Assembly: GCF_017948595.1 (NCBI RefSeq)
Contig: NZ_JAGFBV010000019.1
Span: 1-64,000 of the forward strand
Length of the DNA: 64,000 nt
Source of the DNA: Flavobacterium geliluteum
Lineage (GTDB): Bacteria; Bacteroidota; Bacteroidia; Flavobacteriales; Flavobacteriaceae
Direction of reading: 5' to 3'
The notes under the pieces were generated by a model. That model searched no databases. It was given only the letters and a program-made list of their open reading frames with translations, and was not told where the DNA came from. How positions within the stretch are numbered: the stretch's first letter is position 1; each line of letters opens with the position of its first letter. Shown in pieces: positions 16,970 through 25,620 of this stretch. The position numbers and the translations under genes were made by a program.

Positions 16970-17582
16970 CGACACCGAATTATTTGCGACAGGATTAGGA
17001 GGCAAAAAAACATTTGATCTTCCTGATACCGAACTAATTTTGATCGATAATTTCTTTAGCAAAGAAGAGTCTGATCATTATTATGAAATGTTGCTCCATA
17101 AAACCAAATGGAGAGAATATGAAATGGAAATCTTTGATAAAACCGTTACTGCGCCAAGAATGATTGCTTGGTATGAGGATAAAGACAATCCGGGAGCAGA
17201 TCAAAATGGCCCTGATTGGACGTATGAGCTCCTCACGATTAGAAGTCGGGTAGAAAAAGAAACACAAGTTGATTTTAATAGTGTCTTGCTTAATTTGTAC
17301 CGAAACGGGAAAGATGGTGTGGCCTGGCACAGCGATAAAGAGCACAACACAGGCCCCAACCCTATTATTGCCTCGGTCACTTTTGGAGAAACCAGAATGT
17401 TCCGGTTGCGCCACAAGTTTCGCAAAGAAATTCCGCAAGTCGAGATTCCTCTGCACCACGGCTCTTTTTTGCTGATGGCAGGAACTACCAATAGTTTTTG
17501 GCAACATCAGGTGCCTAAAACGGCACGAAATGTTTTGCCAAGAATCAATCTAACTTTTAGAAACGTTGACAGAAAAGAATAA
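16956..17582 (+). CDS. AlkB-like 2-oxoglutarate/Fe(II) dioxygenase (DNA alkylation repair)
   Basis: The 208-residue protein has the iron ligands His125 and Asp127 (AWHSDKEH) and His184 (FWQHQVPKT), and the 2-oxoglutarate arginines in RINLTFR at about 196 and 202. ALPRMI-like APRMIAWY near 66-73 is a typical nucleotide-recognition-lid region. AlkB proteins oxidatively remove 1-methyladenine and 3-methylcytosine from DNA. Its start lies inside the end of the exonuclease gene (14-base overlap), indicating translational coupling. Last gene of the umuD operon. Confidence 0.93.
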   Translation: MKLFNDTELFATGLGGKKTFDLPDTELILIDNFFSKEESDHYYEMLLHKTKWREYEMEIFDKTVTAPRMIAWYEDKDNPGADQNGPDWTYELLTIRSRVEKETQVDFNSVLLNLYRNGKDGVAWHSDKEHNTGPNPIIASVTFGETRMFRLRHKFRKEIPQVEIPLHHGSFLLMAGTTNSFWQHQVPKTARNVLPRINLTFRNVDRKE

Positions 17583-17720
17583 TTTTACTTGTTTTGGATT
17601 TAAAATATTATCTCTGCTGCTGTTTCTTTTTGTCTGAAGATAAAGTAGAATTTTTCTTCTGCAAAAAGTTAAAATACTCACAGTATGAAGCTTTGATTAG
17701 GTAGGCCTTATCTTTTTTAC

Positions 17721-17728
17721 TACTTTTG
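17721..17728 (+). promoter_or_regulatory. -7 element (TACTTTTG) for the DUF1810 gene
   Basis: TACTTTTG fits TAnnTTTG, 29 bases before the ATG at 17758. A weak TTAG lies about 20 bases upstream. Confidence 0.45.
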
Positions 17729-17757
17729 CAACCCTTTTTTAAAAACACAATACCACA

Positions 17758-18219
17758 ATGACGTACTCAAATAATGATTTAATGCGTTTTTTAGATGCAC
17801 AAAATAAACTTTATCTTACTGCTTTTTCTGAAATTAAAAAAGGTAAAAAAGAAACCCATTGGATGTGGTTTATCTTTCCTCAGATAAAAGGTTTGGGGAG
17901 TAGTGACCATGCTAATTATTATGCGATCGCAGATCTGAAAGAAGCCTCGGAGTTTTTAGAACATCCTATATTGGGTAAACACCTAATAGAGATTTCTGAG
18001 TTACTTTTGACTTTTAAGAGAAAGTCTGCTGATGGTATTTTGGGCGATTTGGATGCACGAAAGTTACGCTCTTCGATGACGCTCTTTTCGTTGGTTGACA
18101 ATACGAATCCGGTCTTTAAAGAAATACTGGAAGCGTTTTTTTCTGGTGAAGAAGACCCGCTTACTTTGTCTATTATTAATTCGACTATACCTTCTTCTGC
18201 TGAGACTGTGAATATTTAA
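17758..18219 (+). CDS. DUF1810 family protein
   Basis: The 153-residue soluble protein shows the conserved DUF1810 features: DLMRFLDAQ near 7-15, KKETHWMWFIFPQIKGLGSS near 35-54, YYAIADLKEASEFLEHPILG near 59-78, and LDARKLRSSMTLF near 99-111. The family is uncharacterised; some members are named calpastatin-like without functional proof. It is monocistronic, with its own promoter and terminator. Confidence 0.88.
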   Translation: MTYSNNDLMRFLDAQNKLYLTAFSEIKKGKKETHWMWFIFPQIKGLGSSDHANYYAIADLKEASEFLEHPILGKHLIEISELLLTFKRKSADGILGDLDARKLRSSMTLFSLVDNTNPVFKEILEAFFSGEEDPLTLSIINSTIPSSAETVNI

Positions 18220-18250
18220 TTTATTCGTTTTTCTCTACATAAGATCTACA

Positions 18251-18302
18251 AAAAAAGACACTACCTTTTTGCTCTTTGCAAATCTAGTAGTGTCTTTTTT
18301 TT
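18251..18302 (+). terminator. Intrinsic terminator after the DUF1810 gene
   Basis: GACACTAC (18257-18264) pairs with GTAGTGTC (18287-18294), extended by A/T pairs and followed by a long T run. Confidence 0.75.
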
Positions 18303-18332
18303 GTAAAATATTGTAATGAAAACGAGTATCAT

Positions 18333-18410
18333 AGCCCTGATAGAAGGGAAAATCCTTTTTTATTGCTTTTTCTGCAATAAAAAAGATTGGAATGATAGCA
18401 GGAAATAGCT
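18333..18410 (+). ncRNA. Flavo-1-like structured RNA element, copy 2
   Basis: The element reads AGCCCTGATAGAAGGG at the 5' side and GATAGCAGGAAATAGCT at the 3' side. Outer stem CCTG (18336-18339) / CAGG (18399-18402); central stem ATTGC/GCAAT plus T6/A6. The differences from copies 1 and 3 keep the base pairs. It lies between two convergent genes. Confidence 0.6.
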
Positions 18411-18445
18411 CCTGAACAATCTGCCTAAGAACCCGAACACATTAT

Positions 18446-19861
18446 TTATTGATTTTCTTTGGGTTTTGTGACATAATATACCGGAATCCCGATGAGCATG
18501 ATTAAAATTCCCCAACCACAGGTCGAGAATTTGGTGATGAGCAACGAAATGCTGATAGCAGTTGCGACGATGATGTACAATAATGGCAAAAAGGGATATC
18601 CGAAGGCTTTGTAAGGTCGTTCTGCGTTGGGCATTTTTTTACGTAAAATGAAGATGCCGTAGATGGTGAGGATATAAAAAATAAGTACGATGATGATGAC
18701 AAAGTCTAATAAATCGCCATATTTACCCGTTAGACACAAAGCTGACGCCCAAATGCATTGAGCCCAAAGTGCCCATTCTGGTACGCTTGCTTTGTTGAGT
18801 ACTGCTGCTTTTTTGAAAAATAAACCATCGTTTGCCATGGTATAATATACTCTTGCGCCCGCCATGATTAATCCGTTGTTGCAGGCAAAAGTAGAAATCA
18901 TGATCATTAAGGCAATGATTAGGGTTCCGATATCTCCAAAAATATATTGTGAGGCTACGACAGCTACCCGATCTGATTTTGCAGTAGCGATTTCGTCCAG
19001 CGGAATCACGGCCAAATACATTAAATTGGTCAATACATAAATAATGGTCACGATAAAAGTGCCCAGAAACAAACTGAAGCCTACGTTACGTTTTGGATTC
19101 TTGATTTCGCCTGCGATAAAAGTCACGCCATTCCAGGCATCGCTTGAAAAGAGAGACCCTACCATTGCGGCAGAAATTCCGGTGATCAGCGCTTTTCCGC
19201 TAATGGGCAACCATGAACTGCTGTCGACATTGTATGAGCGCGGTGTCCAGGCATTGGCCCAATTGGCATCCCAAACAGTTGCTTTTGCTGCAAGTGTTAG
19301 CCCAAAAACAATAAGACCTAACAATGATAAAATTTTTATGATGGTAAGCACGGTTTGCAAAATTTTTCCGTTTTTGACCCCGCGACTGTTGATGTATGTT
19401 AGTAAAATAATCGTAAAAATTGATACAATCTGAGCGGCATTGAGTTTGAAAGATCCTAGCTGAAATAGTACATTCTCGTCACTTAAAGGTTCGTAAATAT
19501 AGGCCGCAAACTTTGAGAAAGCGACACCCACGGCGGCAATTGTTCCAGTTTGAATAACGGCAAAAAAGCTCCAGCCGTACAAAAAGGCAATTAATTTATT
19601 GTACGCTTCTTTAAGGTACACATATTGCCCGCCAGCTTTAGGAAACATAGCGCTTAGCTCGCCATAACTTACGGCAGCAATAATGGTTATAAGGCCTGAG
19701 ACCAACCAAATAAGGGTTAGCCATCCTGCCGAACCTACTTGTCTGGCAATATCGGCACTCACGATAAAAATCCCTGAGCCAATCATAGAACCAACAACAA
19801 GCATGGTTCCGTCTAGTAATCCGAGTTCTCTTTTAAAATTGTCTTGGTCGTTTTCTTGCAT
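18446..19861 (-). CDS. APC-family amino-acid permease (LAT-like)
   Basis: The 471-residue membrane protein has about twelve helices. The first helix holds the APC signature VVGSMIGSGIF (near 22-32), with the unwound glycine-rich segment that binds the amino-acid backbone. GELSAMFPKAGGQYVYLKEAY near 68-88 resembles the L-type (LAT/SteT) branch. It is probably an amino-acid exchanger or importer in the inner membrane; substrate not determinable. The 500 bases upstream (19862-20361) hold the next gene's promoter and otherwise nothing I recognise. Confidence 0.9.
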   Translation of the reverse strand: MQENDQDNFKRELGLLDGTMLVVGSMIGSGIFIVSADIARQVGSAGWLTLIWLVSGLITIIAAVSYGELSAMFPKAGGQYVYLKEAYNKLIAFLYGWSFFAVIQTGTIAAVGVAFSKFAAYIYEPLSDENVLFQLGSFKLNAAQIVSIFTIILLTYINSRGVKNGKILQTVLTIIKILSLLGLIVFGLTLAAKATVWDANWANAWTPRSYNVDSSSWLPISGKALITGISAAMVGSLFSSDAWNGVTFIAGEIKNPKRNVGFSLFLGTFIVTIIYVLTNLMYLAVIPLDEIATAKSDRVAVVASQYIFGDIGTLIIALMIMISTFACNNGLIMAGARVYYTMANDGLFFKKAAVLNKASVPEWALWAQCIWASALCLTGKYGDLLDFVIIIVLIFYILTIYGIFILRKKMPNAERPYKAFGYPFLPLLYIIVATAISISLLITKFSTCGWGILIMLIGIPVYYVTKPKENQ

Positions 19862-20275
19862 TTTTCTGGTTTTGGGTTGGTTAAAGATATACTTTTTTTA
19901 GAAATTTTAGAAAATATTGTAGTTTTTGACTCTCACGCATCAGATGCAATTGGATTTGTTTGCCTCTGAAGTTACTTTCTAAAAAATACTGATCCCTTTT
20001 TTATCGTCACATCTCACTTCTTTATCTTCATGCGATAACTCTTCATAGAGCAGCAGTACGATTTAGAAGTATTGTTTTACAAATTTGTTGTAATTGCTAA
20101 AGAATTGCAACATGATCTAAAATAGAATTAAGGCCATTAAGAGTCCTTTCTTTGCTTAAATATTAAAAAAATAGCTTCTTTTTATAATTGTTGTTGTTTT
20201 TATGCTTTCAAATTTTAATTAAAATAAAAGTAAAAAAAATAGTTCACCACTTGTAAATCTCCACCCATAACTCTT

Positions 20276-20283
20276 TATATTTG
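20276..20283 (+). promoter_or_regulatory. -7 element (TATATTTG) for the gene at 20362
   Basis: TATATTTG is a full match to TAnnTTTG. A TTG lies 22 bases upstream at 20251-20253. The leader to the ATG at 20362 would be about 70 bases. Confidence 0.45.
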
Positions 20284-20361
20284 ATAATCAAAAACTTAAA
20301 AACATATTCTTATAAAAAAACATTACCCCAAAAACAAATAACCTCCAAATCCCCCCTCAGT

Positions 20362-20700
20362 ATGGAAACCTACAACACAGAATCACGAGTAATCGTAAAC
20401 CAGCTTCATCAGTATGCCTCTCAACTTATGGTGCGCGAAAACAAATCGGCTTATCAAGCCAAAGCAGCATTAGTAGACAAAGGGATAAGACCCGAAAATG
20501 CAAGAATCCTTGTAGAAAATCTAGAAAACCAACTCAGAGAAGTCAAATACGAAAGAGCAAGAAAGAATATGATTTTTGGCGTTATCTGGTTTGCAAGCGG
20601 CACTATTGCAACAGTATCTGGTATTGGTTTAATATTCTGGGGAGCCATTTTGTTTGGTAGCCTTCAGTTCTATAGGGGTGTTATTAACATGAATTCTTAA
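20362..20700 (+). CDS. Small membrane protein of unknown function
   Basis: From ATG 20362 (METYNTESRVIVNQ) the protein has 112 residues. A soluble helical N-terminus (about 1-75, with QAKAALVDKGIRPENARILV) precedes a hydrophobic hairpin of two helices, NMIFGVIWFASGTIATVSGI and LIFWGAILFGSLQFYRGV. A longer frame starting with TTG at 20281 overlaps the -7 element and is unlikely. I do not recognise a named family. A terminator follows. Confidence 0.7.
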   Translation: METYNTESRVIVNQLHQYASQLMVRENKSAYQAKAALVDKGIRPENARILVENLENQLREVKYERARKNMIFGVIWFASGTIATVSGIGLIFWGAILFGSLQFYRGVINMNS

Positions 20701-20730
20701 CGAACATAAATAATATAAAAACTTAAAATC

Positions 20731-20764
20731 AAAAGCTACAAGCCATACTACTTGTGGCTTTTTT
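20731..20764 (+). terminator. Intrinsic terminator
   Basis: AAAAGCTACAAG (20731-20742) pairs with CTTGTGGCTTTT (20751-20762) apart from one T-G position, followed by a T run. Confidence 0.7.
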
Positions 20765-20988
20765 GCTTGAAATGTTTGGTGTTTTTCACTTGTTATAATA
20801 AAAAAAAGATACTTCGGTTTTTTGAATAGTTATATTATTTACAAAATCTGTGAGCATCTAATTTGAAACAAAATTTTAAAGGTAACTTTGAGAAAGAATT
20901 CAAAGCAATTGAAAAAAATAAAGAAAAAGAAATGGTGGGTAGTGCGGCTTTTAAATCGTACTAGACTTAATTTTCTAAAATGATCAAC

Positions 20989-21576
20989 ATGAAAAAAACA
21001 CTCTTTACAGTACTGATTTTGGTAACAAGTGCAGTGGTAACCGCTCAGGAATACAAAAAAGCTATCGAAAAAAGTTTTACCGAATACCTCAACGCGATTG
21101 CAAATAAGGAATTTGAAAAATCATTGGACTTTGTGGTACCTGAGTTTTTTGACATTTATCCCAAAGGGCAAATGATAGCGGTTATGGAGCAAACCTTTAA
21201 TAATCCTGCCATTAAATTCGAACTTAGAGATCCTAAAATACTAAAGATTAACGATGCTAAGAAAATCGAAAATAAGTATTATTCGCTGCTGTCATATTCG
21301 CATCAAATGAATATGAAAGTAAATGAGGGCGCAGAACAGTCGGAAGAAGAAAAAAAAGCACAAAACAGCTTAATTGCCACTTCGCTAAAAGAAGAATTTG
21401 GTGAAGGAAATGTAAAATACAATGATACAACTGGTTTTTTTGAGATTCAGATCGAAAAACAAGTCTATACTATCTCGAAAAATGGCCAAACCGACTGGAA
21501 ATTTCTGGTTATTGAGAAAAAACAAAAAGCCTTTTTAGAAAAATTATTACCTAAAGAATTGCTTGACACGATTTAA
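20989..21576 (+). CDS. Secreted protein of unknown function
   Basis: From ATG 20989 the protein has 195 residues, beginning with a signal peptide (KKTLFTVLILVTSAVVTAQ). The mature part is rich in Lys and Glu. It starts with a helix (YKKAIEKSFTEYLNAIANKE), then FDIYPKGQMIAVMEQTF, and ends with strands including TDWKFLVIEKKQ. The shape of a helix followed by strands could be an NTF2-like fold, but I cannot assign it. ATG 20980 is also in frame; the later start puts the KK pair at the usual position of a signal peptide. Confidence 0.7.
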   Translation: MKKTLFTVLILVTSAVVTAQEYKKAIEKSFTEYLNAIANKEFEKSLDFVVPEFFDIYPKGQMIAVMEQTFNNPAIKFELRDPKILKINDAKKIENKYYSLLSYSHQMNMKVNEGAEQSEEEKKAQNSLIATSLKEEFGEGNVKYNDTTGFFEIQIEKQVYTISKNGQTDWKFLVIEKKQKAFLEKLLPKELLDTI

Positions 21577-21653
21577 ATTTTAAAAACAATCTAATAGTTT
21601 TTCACACAACATTCCATTAGAAATTAAAGAAAAATAATGCTTAATATCTTAAG

Positions 21654-22802
21654 CTATTGCAATACGCGGTTTACCTGCGAAAAGTTTCTTTGGTAATACC
21701 CTTCTTTAGTCGACGAAATCATGACGCCACCGTGAGTGGATGCGTGTACAAATTTTATTTCGTCTTCCAGAACTTCGATCACCATACCTACGTGGTTAAT
21801 TTGGCGTCTTCCGTTGGTTTTAAAGAATATTAGATCGCCTTTTTGAGCTTGCTCCGGTTCTATTTTTAAACCTATTCGCGACTGCTCTATAGAAGTTCGT
21901 GGTAATTTGATATCAAAATTGCCAAACGTACTGCACATTAATCCAGAGCAATCAAAACCCGCTTTTGAGGTGCCACCTGAACGATAACGAACGCCAATAT
22001 TATCGGTTGCCTGACCTACCAATTGCTCTATTAATTCGGAGCTGTTTGAAAATTTATAAACGGTTGTAGAATCTGAATTTATTTCTGCAGTCTGAGCGAT
22101 TTCAACTGGTTTGTTTAGAGTGTTTTTTATTTCTTCAGCAGGTTTTGAAGCATTGAAAACATCTGCTTTTTCTTTTGAAGTTTTAATTTTTAAGATGTAA
22201 CCTACCGGCAATTTCGCCTTTATTTCAGGGTTTTGCTTTTCTAATTCGGCAACTGTAATACCAAATTCTTTGGCAATTTTGTATTTTGTTTCTTTTGGCA
22301 ACACTTCTCTGGAAACCTCAACATCTTCTGTCTGAGGCTGTATTTTTGTTTTTAAATCGTCTGCATACGTTGTTGGTTTGTCTGAAATTACAACCGCATT
22401 TGATGGAATGTTGATTTGCTGTCCCGGTTTTAGACCTTCTGTTTCTATGATTGGATTTGCCTTTTTTAAATCATCAACTGCTACTTTGTATTTTTTGGAT
22501 ATTCCCCAGAGTGTTTCTTTTGCTAAAACCTCATGTGTAGATGGGTTGACTACGGGAATAACGTTTTCTCTTGTGGGAGTCAAAACAGTTTGTTGCGTAG
22601 TAGGAATTAGTAAAACCGAATGTAATTTCAGAATTTTTGGGCTATTGGGATTTGCCTCAATAATTGCTTTTGGTTTTACACCATATTTTTTTGCAATTAT
22701 TGTGATATTTTCACCTTTTGAAACAGTATGCTTTGTAAAATTTTCTTGTGAAAACATACTAAAGCTGATAAGAAACAACGTGACGACTAACCTAAAAATC
22801 AT
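21654..22802 (-). CDS. LysM-repeat NlpC/P60 peptidoglycan endopeptidase
   Basis: The 382-residue exported protein has a signal peptide (about 1-19), three LysM-like repeats (about 22-66 HTVSKGENITIIAKKYGV, 90-133 HEVLAKETLWGISKKYKV, 166-208 EVLPKETKYKIAKEFGI), a Ser/Thr-rich linker and an NlpC/P60 domain (about 258-382). The catalytic cysteine is in GFDCSGLM and histidines are in RRQINHVGMVIE and FVHASTHGG. The LysM repeats bind glycan strands and the enzyme cuts stem-peptide bonds, a cell-wall remodelling role. It is monocistronic. Confidence 0.93.
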   Translation of the reverse strand: MIFRLVVTLFLISFSMFSQENFTKHTVSKGENITIIAKKYGVKPKAIIEANPNSPKILKLHSVLLIPTTQQTVLTPTRENVIPVVNPSTHEVLAKETLWGISKKYKVAVDDLKKANPIIETEGLKPGQQINIPSNAVVISDKPTTYADDLKTKIQPQTEDVEVSREVLPKETKYKIAKEFGITVAELEKQNPEIKAKLPVGYILKIKTSKEKADVFNASKPAEEIKNTLNKPVEIAQTAEINSDSTTVYKFSNSSELIEQLVGQATDNIGVRYRSGGTSKAGFDCSGLMCSTFGNFDIKLPRTSIEQSRIGLKIEPEQAQKGDLIFFKTNGRRQINHVGMVIEVLEDEIKFVHASTHGGVMISSTKEGYYQRNFSQVNRVLQ

Positions 22803-23090
22803 TATTTGGGGACTTTTTATTCTACTTTTAATTTTTGTTACACCTTTTTAAAACTCCAAAAAGAGTAACTATATTACTTGTAAAGCGAATTTAACTTTTT
22901 AAACTAAAAAAACCGATTTTTTTAACAACTTTTTGTTCCAAAATTGCTGTAATCGGAATTATCGGACTTAAATTTAGAGGGGTATTTTTACAAATAACAA
23001 GATTTCTTGCTCTACTCAACCTAAAAAAAGGGTACAGTTCGTTTTTTGTAAATCTTATAGCCTCGGATGTCTGCTGAAAAACAAAAGCCT

Positions 23091-23168
23091 AGCCCAGATA
23101 GAAGGGAAAATCCTTTTTTATTGTTTTTTCTACAATAAAAAAGATTGGAATGATAGCTGGAAATAGCT
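23091..23168 (+). ncRNA. Flavo-1-like structured RNA element, copy 3
   Basis: It is almost identical to copy 2 except for compensated positions: outer stem CCAG (23094-23097) / CTGG (23157-23160), and inner ATTGT/ACAAT where copy 2 has ATTGC/GCAAT. It lies in the 424-base gap between the cell-wall hydrolase and the aconitase gene, next to the aconitase terminator. Confidence 0.6.
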
Positions 23169-23175
23169 TCTAATA

Positions 23176-23205
23176 CAAAACGCCCTGTTTTCACAGAGCG
23201 TTTTG
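23176..23205 (-). terminator. Terminator hairpin after the AcnA-like aconitase gene
   Basis: CAAAACGC (23176-23183) pairs with GCGTTTTG (23198-23205), with an inner CTGT/ACAG stem. On the minus strand the last arm ends in GCGTTTTG, giving a modest T run. Confidence 0.6.
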
Positions 23206-23226
23206 AGTATCATTGGATCTTAAAAA

Positions 23227-25491
23227 TTAAGCTTTTCCAGCAGCTATTAGGTTTAATGCTGAACCTGCAACGAACCAGCCAATTTGACCTGCGTTGTAAG
23301 TATGGTTGGCCAAAATAATGTCTTTAGTACCATTTGCATGAACAAATTCTAACGACAACGGTTTTCCGGGAGCAAAATCTACTAAATCGATGAAGTTGAT
23401 CGTGTCATCTTCCTGAATTTTATCGTAATCTGTTTCGTTAGCGAAAGTCAGTCCTAAAAGGCCTTGTTTTTTAAGGTTGGTTTCGTGTATACGAGCAAAA
23501 GATTTTACCAATACCGCTTTTACGCCCAAGAAACGAGGCTCCATTGCAGCGTGCTCACGAGAAGAACCTTCACCATAGTTATGATCTCCCACAACAATAG
23601 ATGGCACTCCAGCCGCTTTGTACGCGCGAGCTACCGCAGGAACGGCATCGTAAGAACCTGTTAATTGATTTTTTACCGCATTTGTTTTTTGGTTGAATGC
23701 GTTTACAGCACCAATCAGCATATTATTTGAAATATTATCTAAATGCCCGCGGAAACGCAACCATGGTCCAGCCATAGAAATGTGATCTGTGGTACATTTT
23801 CCGAAAGCTTTGATTAATAATTTGGCACCTGTAATGTTTTTGCCATCCCAAGCATCAAACGGAGCCAATAATTGCAAACGCTCAGATGTTGGACTTACTG
23901 CAACCTGAACTCCTGAACCATCTTCGGCCGGGGCTTGAAAACCAGGGTCTTCTGCGTAAAAACCTTTTGATGGTAATTCGTCACCTGTTGGAGCATCAAG
24001 CATTACTTCTTCTCCATCTTCGTTGATTAAGGTATCTGTCAACGGATTGAAACCTAAATCTCCTGCGATTGCCATAGCGGTAACCAATTCTGGAGAACCT
24101 ACAAACGCCAAAGTATTTGGGTTACCGTCTGCACGTTTTGAGAAGTTACGGTTGAAAGAGTGCACAATTGTATTTCTTTCTTCTTTTTCTGCACCTTCTC
24201 TATCCCACATACCAATACATGGTCCGCAGGCATTTGCAAAAACGGTTGCACCAATTTTATCAAAAGTATCAATAAAACCATCTCTCTCGATAGTAGAACG
24301 TACTACTTCTGAGCCCGGAGTAATCGTAAACTCCGATTTTATTTTTAAGTTTTTAGCCGTCACTTGTTTTGCTAATGAAGCTGCACGAGCAATATCTTCG
24401 TAAGAAGAGTTGGTACATGAACCTATTAGACCAACCTGAATTTGTAATGGCCAGTTATTTTTGATCGCTTCTTCTTTCATTTTAGAAATTGGAGTAGCCA
24501 AATCTGGTGTGAAAGGACCATTTAAGTGTGGCTCTAATTCGGATAAATTAATTTCGATAACCTGATCAAAATAGTGTTCCGGATTCGCATATACTTCAGG
24601 GTCACCTGTTAAATAAGAGGCTACTTTGTCTGCAGCGTCGGCAACATCTGCTCTATTGGTAGAACGTAGGTAACGACTCATAGAATCATCGTAACCAAAA
24701 GTTGAAGTTGTAGCTCCAATTTCGGCACCCATATTACAAATAGTTCCTTTACCCGTACAAGACATCGCAGTTGCGCCTTCGCCAAAATATTCGACAATCG
24801 CGCCAGTACCGCCTTTTACAGTTAAGATACCAGCTACTTTAAGGATAACATCTTTAGGAGCAGTCCAACCTGATAATTTACCCGTTAATTTTACTCCAAT
24901 TAATTTAGGGAATTTCAATTCCCAAGCCATACCAGACATAACATCTACTGCATCAGCTCCACCAACACCAATAGCAACCATTCCTAAACCACCTGCATTT
25001 ACAGTGTGAGAATCGGTACCAATCATCATTCCGCCTGGGAAAGCATAATTTTCAAGTACTACTTGGTGAATAATTCCAGCTCCTGGTTTCCAGAAACCAA
25101 TTCCGTATTTATTAGAAACTGAAGAAAGAAAATCAAATACCTCGTTGCTTTGTGTTTTTGCTCTGGCCAAATCGGTTGCAGCATCAACTTTTGCCTGAAT
25201 CAGGTGATCACAGTGGACTGTTGTTGGAACTGCAACTGTTTTCTTTCCGGCGTGCATAAATTGAAGTAATGCCATTTGAGCCGTTGCATCCTGACAGGCT
25301 ACACGATCCGGTGCAAAATCAACATAATCAATACCTCGGCCAAACGCCTGTGTTGGGTTTCCATCCCAAAGGTGATTGTACAAAATTTTCTCTGTTAAAG
25401 TAAGTGGACGACCAACTATCTCTCGTGCTTTATCAACACGACCAGGCATGTTGGCATACACTTTTTTAATCATTTCTATATCAAAAGCCAT
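23227..25491 (-). CDS. Aconitate hydratase, AcnA/mitochondrial type
   Basis: The 754-residue enzyme interconverts citrate and isocitrate in the TCA cycle. It has the mitochondrial-type layout, with [16 protein letters not shown] near 155-170 and iron-sulfur cysteines in [10 protein letters not shown] (near 354) and [15 protein letters not shown] (near 417-431). The C-terminal swivel domain has [19 protein letters not shown] (near 635-653). Length is typical. It lies directly downstream of a second, unrelated-class aconitase (AcnB), but a terminator at 25566 lies between them, so they are separate transcription units. Confidence 0.96.
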   Translation of the reverse strand: MAFDIEMIKKVYANMPGRVDKAREIVGRPLTLTEKILYNHLWDGNPTQAFGRGIDYVDFAPDRVACQDATAQMALLQFMHAGKKTVAVPTTVHCDHLIQAKVDAATDLARAKTQSNEVFDFLSSVSNKYGIGFWKPGAGIIHQVVLENYAFPGGMMIGTDSHTVNAGGLGMVAIGVGGADAVDVMSGMAWELKFPKLIGVKLTGKLSGWTAPKDVILKVAGILTVKGGTGAIVEYFGEGATAMSCTGKGTICNMGAEIGATTSTFGYDDSMSRYLRSTNRADVADAADKVASYLTGDPEVYANPEHYFDQVIEINLSELEPHLNGPFTPDLATPISKMKEEAIKNNWPLQIQVGLIGSCTNSSYEDIARAASLAKQVTAKNLKIKSEFTITPGSEVVRSTIERDGFIDTFDKIGATVFANACGPCIGMWDREGAEKEERNTIVHSFNRNFSKRADGNPNTLAFVGSPELVTAMAIAGDLGFNPLTDTLINEDGEEVMLDAPTGDELPSKGFYAEDPGFQAPAEDGSGVQVAVSPTSERLQLLAPFDAWDGKNITGAKLLIKAFGKCTTDHISMAGPWLRFRGHLDNISNNMLIGAVNAFNQKTNAVKNQLTGSYDAVPAVARAYKAAGVPSIVVGDHNYGEGSSREHAAMEPRFLGVKAVLVKSFARIHETNLKKQGLLGLTFANETDYDKIQEDDTINFIDLVDFAPGKPLSLEFVHANGTKDIILANHTYNAGQIGWFVAGSALNLIAAGKA

Positions 25492-25565
25492 AAGATTTAT
25501 GTAATTGTTTTTTATTATTTTTTTTAATCACCACAAGATACAAAAAAATAGAGAAGCTATTAAAA

Positions 25566-25594
25566 AAAAGCCCAAGTTTATCACTTGGGCTTTT
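25566..25594 (-). terminator. Intrinsic terminator after acnB
   Basis: AAAAGCCCAAGT pairs perfectly with ACTTGGGCTTTT around TTATC, and the minus strand continues in T's. Confidence 0.8.
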
Positions 25595-25620
25595 GAATTA
25601 TAATTTGACTAATGCTGTAC

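Noticed and set aside
20281..20361. Upstream TTG start for the small membrane protein
   Set aside because: It overlaps the TATATTTG promoter element; the ATG at 20362 gives a normal start.
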